The translations under genes and the position numbers were made by a program. 53,359 nucleotides of DNA from Actinomycetes bacterium. GTDB lineage: Bacteria > Actinomycetota > Acidimicrobiia > Acidimicrobiales > Bog-793. This document shows positions 14,596-23,015 of this stretch, piece by piece. The stretch spans positions 1 through 53,359 of the forward strand of contig JAKCCH010000010.1 of assembly GCA_021838945.1 (NCBI GenBank), read 5' to 3'. The stretch's first letter is position 1, and each line of letters opens with the position of its first letter. The notes beneath the pieces are model-generated. The model saw only the letters and a program-made list of their open reading frames with translations, had not been told where the DNA came from and searched no databases.

Positions 14596-15668
14596 GCCCG
14601 AAGCACAGTCCGCTGGCTGACGAGCACGCTGCGCTCGGGGCCAAGCTCGTCGACTTCGGCGGCTTCGAGATGCCGCTCTCGTACCCCGAGGGCACGATCG
14701 CCGAGCACCTCGCCTGCCGGCGCGCGGTTGCGGCCTTCGACGTGAGCCACCTCGGCACGGTGCGCGTCACCGGCGTTGCCGCCTTCGACCTCTTGCAGGA
14801 GAGCCTCTCGAACGACTTGCGCAAGGTCGCACCCGGTCGCGCGCAGTACACGCACCTGCTCGACGACGAGGGCGGCGTGCTCGACGACATCATCGTGTGG
14901 TGGGTCGACGAGGACCGCTTCGATGTGATGCCGAACGCCTCGAACACCGATCGGGTCCGGGCTGCCGTCGGTGGTGATGACGTCACGGCCGAGCGTGCCG
15001 TTGTCGCGGTGCAAGGCCCAGCCGCACGCGAGACGCTCGCGAAGGTGGCGCTGGAGGCGGCAGGGGTGAGGCGTTTCGGGGTTGTGGGGTTCGACTACGA
15101 AGGAGCTCGGTGCGTCGCCGCCGGCACGGGCTACACCGGCGAGGACGGCGTCGAGTGCGCCGTGCCGGCCGATGCCGCTCCGGCGTTCTGGCGCGCCGTG
15201 CTCGCTGCAGGCGCGCAACCGGCGGGCCTCGGTGCACGCGACACGCTCCGGCTCGAGGCCGGACTCCCGCTCCACGGCCACGAGCTCGGCCCGGGCATCA
15301 CGCCGCTCGAGGCGGGTCTCGGGTGGGTGATCGGCTGGGACAAGCCCACCTTCCGAGGCCGCGCCGCCCTCGAGCGCATCCGGTCGTCGGGTGGTCCTGC
15401 GCGCCGCCTCGTCGGGCTGCTCACCCACCAGCGGCGGCCGCCTCGCGAAGGCGACGTCATCCTCCGGGCGGGTTCCGCGATCGGCCGGGTCACGAGCGGG
15501 AACTACTCTCCCGTGCTGGAGCGGGGGATCGCACTCGGGTTCGTGCCGGCTGCAACGGCAGAGGGCGACGAGGTCGAGCTCGACCTTCGGGGCAACCCGG
15601 CTGCGGCCCTCGTCGTGAAGCCACCTTTCCAACGCCTCGATCCCGACACCGGAGCCCCTCGCACGTGA
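14592..15668 (+). CDS. gcvT: Glycine cleavage system T protein (aminomethyltransferase)
   Basis: 358 residues. Transfers the one-carbon unit from the lipoyl-bound aminomethyl group to tetrahydrofolate and releases ammonia. Landmarks are LVDFGGFEMPLSY, FDVSHLGTVRVTG, AQYTHLLDDEGGVLDD, NASNTDRV, GYTGEDGVE, GLGARDTLRLEAGLPLHGHEL and the C-terminal GRVTSGNYSPVLERGIALGFV. GTG 14592 overlaps the previous stop and lies six bases after a -10-like TAGATT, so both coupling and an internal promoter are possible. It overlaps gcvPA by 4 bp. Confidence 0.93.
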   Translation: MSPKHSPLADEHAALGAKLVDFGGFEMPLSYPEGTIAEHLACRRAVAAFDVSHLGTVRVTGVAAFDLLQESLSNDLRKVAPGRAQYTHLLDDEGGVLDDIIVWWVDEDRFDVMPNASNTDRVRAAVGGDDVTAERAVVAVQGPAARETLAKVALEAAGVRRFGVVGFDYEGARCVAAGTGYTGEDGVECAVPADAAPAFWRAVLAAGAQPAGLGARDTLRLEAGLPLHGHELGPGITPLEAGLGWVIGWDKPTFRGRAALERIRSSGGPARRLVGLLTHQRRPPREGDVILRAGSAIGRVTSGNYSPVLERGIALGFVPAATAEGDEVELDLRGNPAAALVVKPPFQRLDPDTGAPRT

Positions 15669-17029
15669 CCGCACCCTTCGTGCCGCACACCGACGCCGAG
15701 GTCGCCGCCATGCTCGGCGATCTCGGGCTCGAGAGCCTCGACGAGCTGTTCGCGACGATCCCGGCCGCCCTCCGCTTGGCGGGCGGCCTGGACCTGCCAC
15801 CGCAGCAGAGCGAAGCCGACGTCGTCGATCGGCTGGTCGATCTCGGCGAGCACAACCGGCCCGCCGGGCGGTGCGCCGGTGGCCTCGTGTGCTTCGCCGG
15901 CGCAGGCGCCTACGACCACGAAGTCCCCGCCGCCGTGCGCTCACTCGCCTCTCGCTCGGAGTTCGTGACGGCTTACACCCCCTACCAGGCCGAGGTGGCA
16001 CAAGGGGTGCTGCAGGCGCTCTTCGAGTACCAGACGATGATCGCCCGGCTGGCGGGTCTCGAGATCGCGAACGGCTCGCTCTACGACGGTGCCGCGTCGC
16101 TCGTCGAAGGGGTCAACCTCGCCGTGGCGGCGACCGGGGACCGGCGCGTGCTCTGCTCGGCCGGAGTCAATCCACGTTGGCGGGCTGTGCTCGCCACGTT
16201 CTCGAAGGGTTCGGGACACGATGTCGTGACCCTCCCGTTGCGCGACGGGGTCACGGACTGGTCGGCGGCAGTCGCTCGACCCGCCTCGGCCGGCGCCGTG
16301 GTCGTCGGCTTTCCGAACTACCTCGGTTGCATCGAGGACCTCGCTGCCGCCCGCGACCTGGCCGACCGCACGGGAGCGCGGCTCGTCGTGTGTGCCGATC
16401 CGATCGCGAGCGGGCTGCTCCGCACGCCCGGGAGCCTCGGTGCGGACGTCGTCGTCGGCGAGGGGCAGCCTCTCGGTATCGCGCTCGGCTACGGGGGGCC
16501 CTACCTCGGGCTGTTCGCGTGCCGCGCCGCCGACGTGCGGCGCCTCCCCGGTCGCCTCGTCGGCGAGACCGTCGACGCCGACGGGAAGCTCGCCTACGTC
16601 ACCACCCTGCGGGCGCGCGAACAGGACATCCGGCGTGAGAAGGCATCGAGCAACGTCTGCACGAACCAGACGCTGATGGCGGTGACCGCCGCCATCCAGC
16701 TCGGCTGGCTCGGCACCTCCGGCCTCCGCGAGATCGCGTTGCGCTCCGCCCGGGCCGCCCGCTACGCGCACGACAGCCTCGCCGCCATCGACGGCGTCGA
16801 GCCCCTCTCGCCGCATCCCTACCTCCGGGAGTTCGCTCTCCGCCTGCCTGTCGACGCCGAGGTCGCCATCGAGCGCCTCGTGGACGAGGGATACCTCGCC
16901 GGTGTCGCCGTCAGGGATGGCTTCGCAGGCACGGATGCAGAGGGCTGCCTCCTCGTCGCCGCCACCGAGCGTCGCACGCGAGGTGAGATCGACGGCTTCG
17001 CGGCAAGCTTGGAGAAGGCGATCCGATGA
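15665..17029 (+). CDS. gcvPA: Glycine dehydrogenase (decarboxylating) subunit 1
   Basis: 454 residues. N-terminal half of the P protein in its two-subunit form. Together with subunit 2 it decarboxylates glycine and loads the aminomethyl group onto GcvH. Family motifs: FVPHTDAEVAAMLGDLG, FAGAGAYDHEVPAAVRSLASR, YTPYQAEVAQGVLQALFEYQT, LYDGAASLVEG, and REKASSNVCTNQTLMA. Starts at GTG in a GTGA overlap with gcvT and ends in an ATGA overlap with gcvPB, so the three are translationally coupled. Mycobacterial gcvB is a single long P protein; the split form differs from that. Confidence 0.93.
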   Translation: MTAPFVPHTDAEVAAMLGDLGLESLDELFATIPAALRLAGGLDLPPQQSEADVVDRLVDLGEHNRPAGRCAGGLVCFAGAGAYDHEVPAAVRSLASRSEFVTAYTPYQAEVAQGVLQALFEYQTMIARLAGLEIANGSLYDGAASLVEGVNLAVAATGDRRVLCSAGVNPRWRAVLATFSKGSGHDVVTLPLRDGVTDWSAAVARPASAGAVVVGFPNYLGCIEDLAAARDLADRTGARLVVCADPIASGLLRTPGSLGADVVVGEGQPLGIALGYGGPYLGLFACRAADVRRLPGRLVGETVDADGKLAYVTTLRAREQDIRREKASSNVCTNQTLMAVTAAIQLGWLGTSGLREIALRSARAARYAHDSLAAIDGVEPLSPHPYLREFALRLPVDAEVAIERLVDEGYLAGVAVRDGFAGTDAEGCLLVAATERRTRGEIDGFAASLEKAIR

Positions 17030-18588
17030 GCAGTCAGACCGATCCCGCCTCGAACGGCCAGCCGGGCCCTCGGCCGATCAGCGCCGTGGCGGGCGGCCGC
17101 GCATCGAGCGCACCGGTCGTCGGGCGCGACACCGAGCCCACGCTCTTCGAGCTCTCGGTGCCCGGGCGCCACGCAGCGTCCTTCCGCACGACGCAGATCC
17201 CCGAGTGGGCGGCGGAGGAGCTGGTGCCGGCGCAGTACCTCGCCGAGACTCCGGTCGACCTTCCCGACGTCTCCGAGCGCGACCTCGTGGCGCACTTCAC
17301 GAGGCTCACCCATCGCCAGTACTCCGTCGACCTCGGGGCCTACCCGCTCGGGTCCTGCACCATGAAGTACAACCCGAAGGTCTGCGACGAGGCGGCGTCG
17401 GCGGCCGCCTTCGCGAACGTCCACCCGGCGGCGCCGCCTGCCTGCACCCAGGGATGGTTGGAGGTCCTCGTCGAGCTCGAGGAGAGCCTGTGCGCCATCA
17501 CGGGCATGTCGGCAGCCACGCTGCAGCCGGCGGCCGGCGCGGCGGGTGAGCTGACAGGGCTGTTGCTGATGCGGGCTTACCACGAGTCACGCGGCGAGGA
17601 CCGGACCCGCGTCATCATCCCCGACTCGGCCCACGGGACGAACCCGGCCTCGGTGACGCTCGGCGGCTACGAGGTGACGACCGTCGGCACGAACGACCGC
17701 GGCGGCGTCGATCTCGACAGCCTCCGTGCTGCCCTCGGCCCGGACGTCGCCGGGATCATGCTCACGAACCCGAACACGCTCGGCCTCTTCGAGGAGGACA
17801 TCGTCGAGATCGCGACGGCTGTGCACGAAGTCGGCGCCCTGCTCTACTACGACGGCGCCAACCTCAACGCGATCCTCGGGGTGGTGCGGCCGGGCGACAT
17901 GGGTTTCGACATCGTCCACCTCAACCTGCACAAGACGTTTGCGACCCCTCACGGCGGCGGCGGACCCGGAGCCGGACCCGTCGCCGTCAGCGCACGTCTC
18001 GCCGACTTCCTGCCCGGGCCACGCCCCGCTCGCCTCGACGACGGGAGGTTCGCCTGGGCGCAGCCGGCGGCCTCGATCGGTCGGATCCACGGCTGGCACG
18101 GCAACGCGCTCGTCCTGCTCCGTGCGTGGACCTACATCCGGCTGCACGGGGCCGAGGGGCTCCGGGGTGTGGCGGAGACCGCCGTACTCAACGCCAACTG
18201 GCTGAAAGAGAAGCTCCGCGGCACCTTCGACCTGCCCTACGACCGCCCGGTCATGCACGAGTGCGTCGTCTCCGCCGAGTCGCTCGACAAGGCGACCGGC
18301 CTGCGCGCGCTCGACGTCGCCAAGCGCCTCCTCGAGCTCGGCTTCCACTCCCCGACGGTGTACTTCCCCCTCATCGTCCACGAGGCCCTCATGATCGAGC
18401 CGACCGAGACCGAGAGCCCGCAGACGCTCGCCGCTCTCGCGGACGCACTCCTGCTCGTCGCACGGGAGGCGACCGAAGAGGGAGCGGCCGGCGAGGCGAG
18501 ACAGGCACCTCGGACGACGCCCGTCCGGCGGGTGGACGAGGCGAGAGCAGCGCGACGACTGGTCGCGACCTACGACCAGCGCTCCTGA
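17026..18588 (+). CDS. gcvPB: Glycine dehydrogenase (decarboxylating) subunit 2
   Basis: 520 residues. The catalytic PLP-binding half of the split P protein. The PLP lysine is Lys303 in HLNLHKTFATPHGGGGPG. Other marks are TQIPEWAAEELVP, YPLGSCTMKYNPK, LQPAAGAAGELTGL, IPDSAHGTNPASV, and LTNPNTLGLFEEDI. The C-terminus has about 25 extra Arg/Ala-rich residues after the usual end. The gene is the last of its operon; a small hairpin follows before the convergent aldolase gene. Confidence 0.93.
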   Translation: MSSQTDPASNGQPGPRPISAVAGGRASSAPVVGRDTEPTLFELSVPGRHAASFRTTQIPEWAAEELVPAQYLAETPVDLPDVSERDLVAHFTRLTHRQYSVDLGAYPLGSCTMKYNPKVCDEAASAAAFANVHPAAPPACTQGWLEVLVELEESLCAITGMSAATLQPAAGAAGELTGLLLMRAYHESRGEDRTRVIIPDSAHGTNPASVTLGGYEVTTVGTNDRGGVDLDSLRAALGPDVAGIMLTNPNTLGLFEEDIVEIATAVHEVGALLYYDGANLNAILGVVRPGDMGFDIVHLNLHKTFATPHGGGGPGAGPVAVSARLADFLPGPRPARLDDGRFAWAQPAASIGRIHGWHGNALVLLRAWTYIRLHGAEGLRGVAETAVLNANWLKEKLRGTFDLPYDRPVMHECVVSAESLDKATGLRALDVAKRLLELGFHSPTVYFPLIVHEALMIEPTETESPQTLAALADALLLVAREATEEGAAGEARQAPRTTPVRRVDEARAARRLVATYDQRS

Positions 18589-18613
18589 GGCGCTCTTCGA
18601 CGCGGGGCTACGC

Positions 18614-18627
18614 GGCCTGAGCAGGCC
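18614..18627. terminator. Short GC hairpin between convergent gcvPB and aldolase genes
   Basis: GGCCT, loop GAGC, AGGCC. A five-base stem with no T-run; only a weak terminator candidate. Confidence 0.25.
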
Positions 18628-18683
18628 TACCGCTCGGGCGAGATCCCGCCCATGTCGCGCACGGAGCATCCCGCTTGCCGGGC

Positions 18684-19448
18684 TCAGTCGAGCAGGTCGG
18701 GCTGCTCCCTCACGATGCGCTGGTAGAGCGGCTGGAAGCTGAACCACCCGGCCAGGTGCGAACCCACCTGGGACTGCGTGAGCTCGGCCATGTCGGCATC
18801 GATGAGCTTCGGGGTGCCGGCCGCTTCGGCCAGGAGCTGGACCTGGCACGACCGCTCCATCGTGATGAACCACCAGGCGGCCTCGTCCACGGAGTGCCCG
18901 ACCGTGAGCAGCCCGTGGTTGCGCAGGATGACCGCCTTGTTCTCACCGAGAGCGTGCGCGATGCGCTTGCCCTCCTCGATGTCGAGCACGACGCCGGTGT
19001 AGTCGTCGAAGACGGCGTGGTCCTCGTAGAAGGCGCACACGTCCTGGGTGATCGGGTCGAGGCGACGACCGAGCGTCGACCAGGCACGACCGTACGTCGA
19101 GTGAGTGTGCGCCGCCGCCACGACATCAGGACGGGCGGCGTGCACCTGGGAGTGGATTGCGAAGGCGGCACGGTTGAGCGGTGCGTCCTCTCCGATCACG
19201 TCACCGTTCTCGTTCACGAGGATGAGGTCCGAGACCCGGATGTGGCCGAAGTGCATGCCGAACGGGTTGACCCAGAAGTGGTCGGTGAGGATGGGGTCCC
19301 GCGCCGTGATGTGGCCGGCGACACCCTCGTCGAATCCGAAACGGGAGAACAACCGGTAGGCAGCCGCCAACTTCTGCTTGCGCTGGAGGCGCTCCTGCTC
19401 GAGGTCGGCCGCGCCCGGCTCGATCGGGACGTTCATCGACTCAGCCAT
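18684..19448 (-). CDS. Class II aldolase/adducin family protein
   Basis: 254 residues. A zinc-dependent fold used by fuculose-phosphate aldolases, dehydratases and decarboxylases. Visible motifs are FGFDEGVAGHITARDP, the metal-binding HTHS (in VAAAHTHSTYGRAWS), and the later histidine in VILRNHGLLTVG. The closest recognisable group is the uncharacterised class II aldolases of actinobacteria and proteobacteria, often near amine or aromatic catabolism. Substrate is unknown. A strong AGGAGG lies a few bases before ATG 19448. Confidence 0.82.
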   Translation of the reverse strand: MAESMNVPIEPGAADLEQERLQRKQKLAAAYRLFSRFGFDEGVAGHITARDPILTDHFWVNPFGMHFGHIRVSDLILVNENGDVIGEDAPLNRAAFAIHSQVHAARPDVVAAAHTHSTYGRAWSTLGRRLDPITQDVCAFYEDHAVFDDYTGVVLDIEEGKRIAHALGENKAVILRNHGLLTVGHSVDEAAWWFITMERSCQVQLLAEAAGTPKLIDADMAELTQSQVGSHLAGWFSFQPLYQRIVREQPDLLD

Positions 19449-19493
19449 CGGCTCCTCCTCGATCGCGTCTCACCGAGCTCGTGGCACACGAGG

Positions 19494-20219
19494 CTAATGC
19501 AAGATGTTCGCGACCCTCGCAACGACGATCGCGGCGGTGACGAGCGAGATCCCCGACTGCACGAGGAAGAGCATCTTCGCCCAGCGCGACAAGGGCATGG
19601 TGTCGGTGGGGCTGAACGCGGCTGCGTTCGTGAACGACGTGTAGAGGTAGTCGAAGAACTCCGGCTCCCAGTCGTGTGACGCCATGTCCGGGTTCACCTG
19701 CTGGGGGAACATCAAGTCGGGATGCGGTCGGAGGCCCGCCGCACGTCCGGCCGGGCCGCCGCGGTCGAACTCCCAGTACCAGAAGCCGAACACGATGACA
19801 TTCGTCCCCCAGATCGATGCACCCGACAGCAGCAGCGGACCCGCCTGGCCGACGCTGTGCTTGCCCTCGAGGAGGGCGTTCAACAAGAGGACGAGGGACC
19901 ACGCGTTCGCGATGCTGATTGCAGCGACCAGCATGAGGGTGACGATGCGCAGTGCCTGGGAACGCCGGACGATACGCCCTGGGTTCGCGACGACGAGCGC
20001 CACGAGGATCAGTCCCTCCAACACGGGCATGAGCCAGTGCGGCTGCATGCCCAGGTCCGACGGCAGCGCGATCTGCAGCCCGATCGCGACGAGGACGGCG
20101 ACCGCCATCTGCCCCCGGTGCTCGCCTCGTGTCTCGCGCCGCCAGGCGGGCAGGACGTGCGGATAGCCGTGATGGAGAGCTTGCGGGCGCTCCTCGGGCG
20201 TTGCCACGTCCCGCGACAC
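19494..20219 (-). CDS. DUF1345-like integral membrane protein
   Basis: 241 residues with about six hydrophobic helices. The C-terminal signature TSFTNAAAFSPTDTMPLSRW followed by a last helix and ARVANILH is characteristic of this family, whose loop resembles the selectivity region of ion channels. An ion-channel role has been suggested for relatives but is unproven. GTG 20217-20219 is six bases after a TACGCT box on the minus strand, so a leaderless start is likely. It is divergent from a pair of small membrane proteins. Confidence 0.72.
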   Translation of the reverse strand: MSRDVATPEERPQALHHGYPHVLPAWRRETRGEHRGQMAVAVLVAIGLQIALPSDLGMQPHWLMPVLEGLILVALVVANPGRIVRRSQALRIVTLMLVAAISIANAWSLVLLLNALLEGKHSVGQAGPLLLSGASIWGTNVIVFGFWYWEFDRGGPAGRAAGLRPHPDLMFPQQVNPDMASHDWEPEFFDYLYTSFTNAAAFSPTDTMPLSRWAKMLFLVQSGISLVTAAIVVARVANILH

Positions 20220-20225
20220 GACTGC

Positions 20226-20231
20226 AGCGTA
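20226..20231 (-). promoter_or_regulatory. Leaderless -10 box of the DUF1345-like gene
   Basis: On the minus strand TACGCT ends six bases before GTG 20219. Confidence 0.55.
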
Positions 20232-20289
20232 GGTGACGGGGGCGGGAAAGAGCAGGAGGGGTGGCTCGCCTACGGTCAGCAGAGGCCGG

Positions 20290-20295
20290 TAGCCT
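20290..20295 (+). promoter_or_regulatory. Leaderless -10 box of the small membrane protein gene
   Basis: TAGCCT ends seven bases before GTG 20303, back to back with the divergent DUF1345 promoter. Confidence 0.55.
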
Positions 20296-20302
20296 TGTCC
20301 CG

Positions 20303-20749
20303 GTGCGCGCCACCTGGCTCTCGACGCGGGCGATCAAGCTGCACGCGACCCTGATCGTGGTCGTCGCCGCCTGCCTCTTCCTCGGGTGGTGGCAGCTGTC
20401 GCGAGCGCTCGGCGGTAACGGCTTGAGCTGGGTCTACACGTTCGAGTGGCCCTTCTTCGCCCTCTACGCCTTCTACATGTGGTGGAAGCTGCTTCACGAA
20501 CCCCTCTCCGAGACGCGTGCCCCCGAACTTGCAGCCTCCCGGAAGCGGGAGGAGGCTCACCGCATGCTCGTCGATCAGCTCCTCATCGAGCGCCCGCTCG
20601 AGGACCGCGTGGAGGGGCTGGGCTTCGACCCGTACGACGAGTCGGATCCGGAGCTGGCGGCGTACAACCGCTATCTCGCCAGCCTGCACCAGGCCGATGT
20701 GAGCAGCCGCGGGCGCGCAGCGGCGAGTCGCCCGGCGGCCCAGTCGTGA
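20303..20749 (+). CDS. Small two-helix membrane protein of unknown function
   Basis: 148 residues. I do not recognise a characterised family. After a basic N-terminus there is one helix (LIVVVAACLFLGWWQL), a short loop, a second aromatic-rich helix (WPFFALYAFYMWW) and a charged cytoplasmic tail with EGLGFDPYDESDPELAAYNRYLASL. Such proteins often precede a DUF3817 gene in actinobacteria, as here, ten bases apart, so the two may form a complex. The start GTG follows a leaderless -10. Confidence 0.75.
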   Translation: MRATWLSTRAIKLHATLIVVVAACLFLGWWQLSRALGGNGLSWVYTFEWPFFALYAFYMWWKLLHEPLSETRAPELAASRKREEAHRMLVDQLLIERPLEDRVEGLGFDPYDESDPELAAYNRYLASLHQADVSSRGRAAASRPAAQS

Positions 20750-20759
20750 GCATCCGGTC

Positions 20760-21116
20760 GTGAACGCCCCGCGCGAGCTCCTCACGGACAGGGGCTTTTC
20801 GGGCGCGCTCTTCCGCTACCGGGTCATGGCCTACGTCGTCGGCGTGATGCTGCTGTTCCTCTGCGTCGTGGCGATCCCGCTCCAGTTCGCGGCAAACTCA
20901 CCTCAGGTCGCGAACGTCGGTTTCACGATCCACGGCATCCTCTACATCATCTACCTGCTGAGCGTGGCGGACCTCGCGAGGCGGGCGAAGTTCCGCCTCG
21001 GCGAGCTCGTCGCCCTCGTGTGTGCCGGATTCCTTCCAGGGCTGGCCTTCTATGTCGAGCACCGCACCGCCTCGCGGTTGCTCGCCCGGGACGAGTTCTC
21101 CGAGATCGACGCCTGA
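20760..21116 (+). CDS. DUF3817 family integral membrane protein
   Basis: 118 residues. Three hydrophobic helices. Family marks are FRYRVMAYVVGVMLLFLC, IHGILYIIYLLSVADLA and the C-terminal FLPGLAFYVEHRTASRLL. The function of DUF3817 is not known. It follows the preceding membrane gene by 10 bp and converges on the DNA ligase gene with a nested inverted repeat between them. Confidence 0.82.
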   Translation: MNAPRELLTDRGFSGALFRYRVMAYVVGVMLLFLCVVAIPLQFAANSPQVANVGFTIHGILYIIYLLSVADLARRAKFRLGELVALVCAGFLPGLAFYVEHRTASRLLARDEFSEIDA

Positions 21117-21145
21117 CCGCCGGCGCAGCCGCCGCGCAGGGTCAG
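21113..21145. terminator. Nested inverted repeat between convergent DUF3817 and ligase genes
   Basis: CTGACC (21113-21118) pairs with GGTCAG (21140-21145), and inside it CGGCG-CAGC-CGCCG forms a hairpin (21121-21134). Both stop codons fall in the arms. No T-run is present; possibly a bidirectional terminator. Confidence 0.4.
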
Positions 21146-22212
21146 CCGACGGTTCCGAACACCTCCGCCAGCTCCGAAGGGACCGCTGTCTCGAGCTGGT
21201 CATAGCGGCACGAGAGCGGGTCGCGGTCCGTTCGCCAGCGCAAGAAGGTGGTGGCGTGGCGGAACCTGTCGCCCTGCAGGTGGTCGTAGGCGACCTCGCA
21301 GACGAGATCGGGCCGGAGCGGCTCAAAGGAGAGGTCCTTCCCGGCGTTCCAGCGGCTGTGAGCACCGGGCACTCGCGACGGCGCGACCTCCGGGGGCTGC
21401 GCCCAGGCCCACGGATGCCCGTCGAAGTCGGCCATGCGGTAGGGCTCCAGCTCCTCGATGAGCTCGAGGCGCCGCGCGTCGGTGAACGACGACGTCACGC
21501 CGACGTGCTGCAGGCGACCGGCGTCGTCGTAGAGGCCGAGCAGCAGCGAACCGATGCGCCGCCCGGTCTTGTGCCACCGGAAGCCGGCGACGACGCAGTC
21601 CGCTGTCCGAGCGTGCTTCACCTTCGTCATCACGCGCTTGTCCTCGCAGTACTCGAGCGACTCGCTCTTCACGACGACCCCGTCCAGCCCCGCCCCCTCG
21701 AAACGCGAGAACCAATCCGCCGCCACCTTCACATCCCGGGTCGCCGGCGTGACGTGTACGGAGCCCCCGGCGCTCCCGAGGACGGCCTCAAGGCGGCGCC
21801 GGCGCTCCCCGAAGGGCACGCGGCGCAGGTCCTCGTCTCCGATCGCAAGCAGATCGAAGGCGACGAACGACGCCGGCGTCTCACCGGCGAGCTTGCGGAC
21901 CCGGGAATCGGCCGGGTGGATGCGCTGGAGGAGGGCGTCGAAGTCGAGGCCGTCGGGTCCGGCGATCACCACCTCGCCATCGACGACGCACTGGCCCGGC
22001 AGGCGCTCGAGCAGCTCGGCGACGAGCTCGGGGAAGTAGCGCGTGAGCGGCCGTTCGTTGCGGCTGCCGAGCTCGATCTCGTCGCCGTCACGGAACACGA
22101 TGCAGCGGAAGCCGTCCCACTTCGGCTCGTACACGAGCCCGGCTCCCTCGGGGAGCGTCTTCGAGAGCTTCGCCAGCATCGGTGCGACGGGGGGGTTGAC
22201 GGGGAGGTTCAC
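21142..22212 (-). CDS. ATP-dependent DNA ligase (LigC/LigD ligase-domain type)
   Basis: 356 residues. Seals nicks using ATP. The adenylated lysine is Lys31 in YEPKWDGFR. The other nucleotidyltransferase motifs follow: SRNERPL (III-like), VVDGEVVI, ASFVAFDLLAIG, DGVVVKS, and MTKVKHARTADCVVAGF. The C-terminal OB part contains IGSLLLGLYDD and the end VCEVAYDHLQGDRFRHATTFLRWR. No polymerase, nuclease or Ku gene is nearby, so this is a stand-alone LigC-type ligase, which in mycobacteria acts in backup end joining or base-excision repair. GTG 22210-22212 overlaps the SDR stop as GTGA. Confidence 0.9.
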   Translation of the reverse strand: MNLPVNPPVAPMLAKLSKTLPEGAGLVYEPKWDGFRCIVFRDGDEIELGSRNERPLTRYFPELVAELLERLPGQCVVDGEVVIAGPDGLDFDALLQRIHPADSRVRKLAGETPASFVAFDLLAIGDEDLRRVPFGERRRRLEAVLGSAGGSVHVTPATRDVKVAADWFSRFEGAGLDGVVVKSESLEYCEDKRVMTKVKHARTADCVVAGFRWHKTGRRIGSLLLGLYDDAGRLQHVGVTSSFTDARRLELIEELEPYRMADFDGHPWAWAQPPEVAPSRVPGAHSRWNAGKDLSFEPLRPDLVCEVAYDHLQGDRFRHATTFLRWRTDRDPLSCRYDQLETAVPSELAEVFGTVG

Positions 22213-22970
22213 CTCTCGCTCCTGCGGTGCACGGCGTGGACCCTTGCCTGGTCCCGCGGGCGGATCACGATGCGGTCGATGTCGACATGTGAGGGGCGTG
22301 TCACGACGAAGGCGATGCACTCCGCCACGTCTTCGGCCCGAAGCGGCGTCATCCCCTGGTACACGGCCTCGGCTCGTGCCTCGTCCCCGCCGAAGCGCAC
22401 GACGGAGAACTCCGTCTCCACCATTCCGGGGGCTATCTCGCAGACCCGCACCGGTTGGCCGAGCAGCTCGAGGCGGAGGACGTCGGTGAGGGCGCGGAGG
22501 GCGTGCTTGGCGGCGTTGTAGCCGCCGCCGCCCACATACGGCTCGAAACCCGCCACGGATCCGACGTTCACGACGTACCCGTCCCCCGAGGCGACCAGCT
22601 TCGGCAGCAACGCCTTCGTCATCCGGAGGGTACCCATCACGTTCGACTCGTACATCGAGCGCCACTTGGACTCGTCGGCCGCCTCGATCCGCTCGGCACC
22701 GAGGGCCCCGCCGGCATTGTTGACGAGGACGTCGCACCGTTCGACCGTCGCGCAGAAGTCGTCCACCGAGGCCGGATCGGCGACGTCGAGCCGGCGCGCC
22801 CGTGCCGTGGCGCCACCATCGCGCTCGAGCGCGAGCTCGGCCGCAAGGGTCTCGATTCGATCGACCCGGCGCGCCCCGAGCACGACCTCGAAGCCGTGCG
22901 CTGCGAGCAACCTTGCCGTCGCGGCCCCGATACCGCTCGAGGCCCCCGTCACCACTGCCGTGCGAGCCAT
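22209..22970 (-). CDS. SDR family oxidoreductase (YdfG-like)
   Basis: 253 residues, classical SDR: TGASSGIG, GARR after strand two (suggesting NADP), NNAG, Ser in NVGSVAGF, and YNAAK. The helix-strand pattern SNVMGTLRMTKALLP and ECIAFVVTRPSHVDIDRIVIRP is like serine/3-hydroxy-acid dehydrogenases of the YdfG type. It is the first gene of a two-gene unit with the DNA ligase, coupled by a 4-bp overlap. No functional link between the two is obvious. A TAGGGT box lies eight bases before ATG 22970. Confidence 0.85.
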   Translation of the reverse strand: MARTAVVTGASSGIGAATARLLAAHGFEVVLGARRVDRIETLAAELALERDGGATARARRLDVADPASVDDFCATVERCDVLVNNAGGALGAERIEAADESKWRSMYESNVMGTLRMTKALLPKLVASGDGYVVNVGSVAGFEPYVGGGGYNAAKHALRALTDVLRLELLGQPVRVCEIAPGMVETEFSVVRFGGDEARAEAVYQGMTPLRAEDVAECIAFVVTRPSHVDIDRIVIRPRDQARVHAVHRRSER

Positions 22971-22978
22971 AGGCGGCG

Positions 22979-22984
22979 ACCCTA
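22979..22984 (-). promoter_or_regulatory. Leaderless -10 box of the SDR-ligase unit
   Basis: On the minus strand TAGGGT ends eight bases before ATG 22970. Confidence 0.5.
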
Positions 22985-23015
22985 CCGCCCCCCCGCGCTG
23001 TCGAGAGGAACCCGT

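Noticed and set aside
15110-15664. Longer N-terminus of the gcvPA reading frame
   Set aside because: It reads the gcvT gene in another frame; the GTGA overlap at 15665 gives the correct start.
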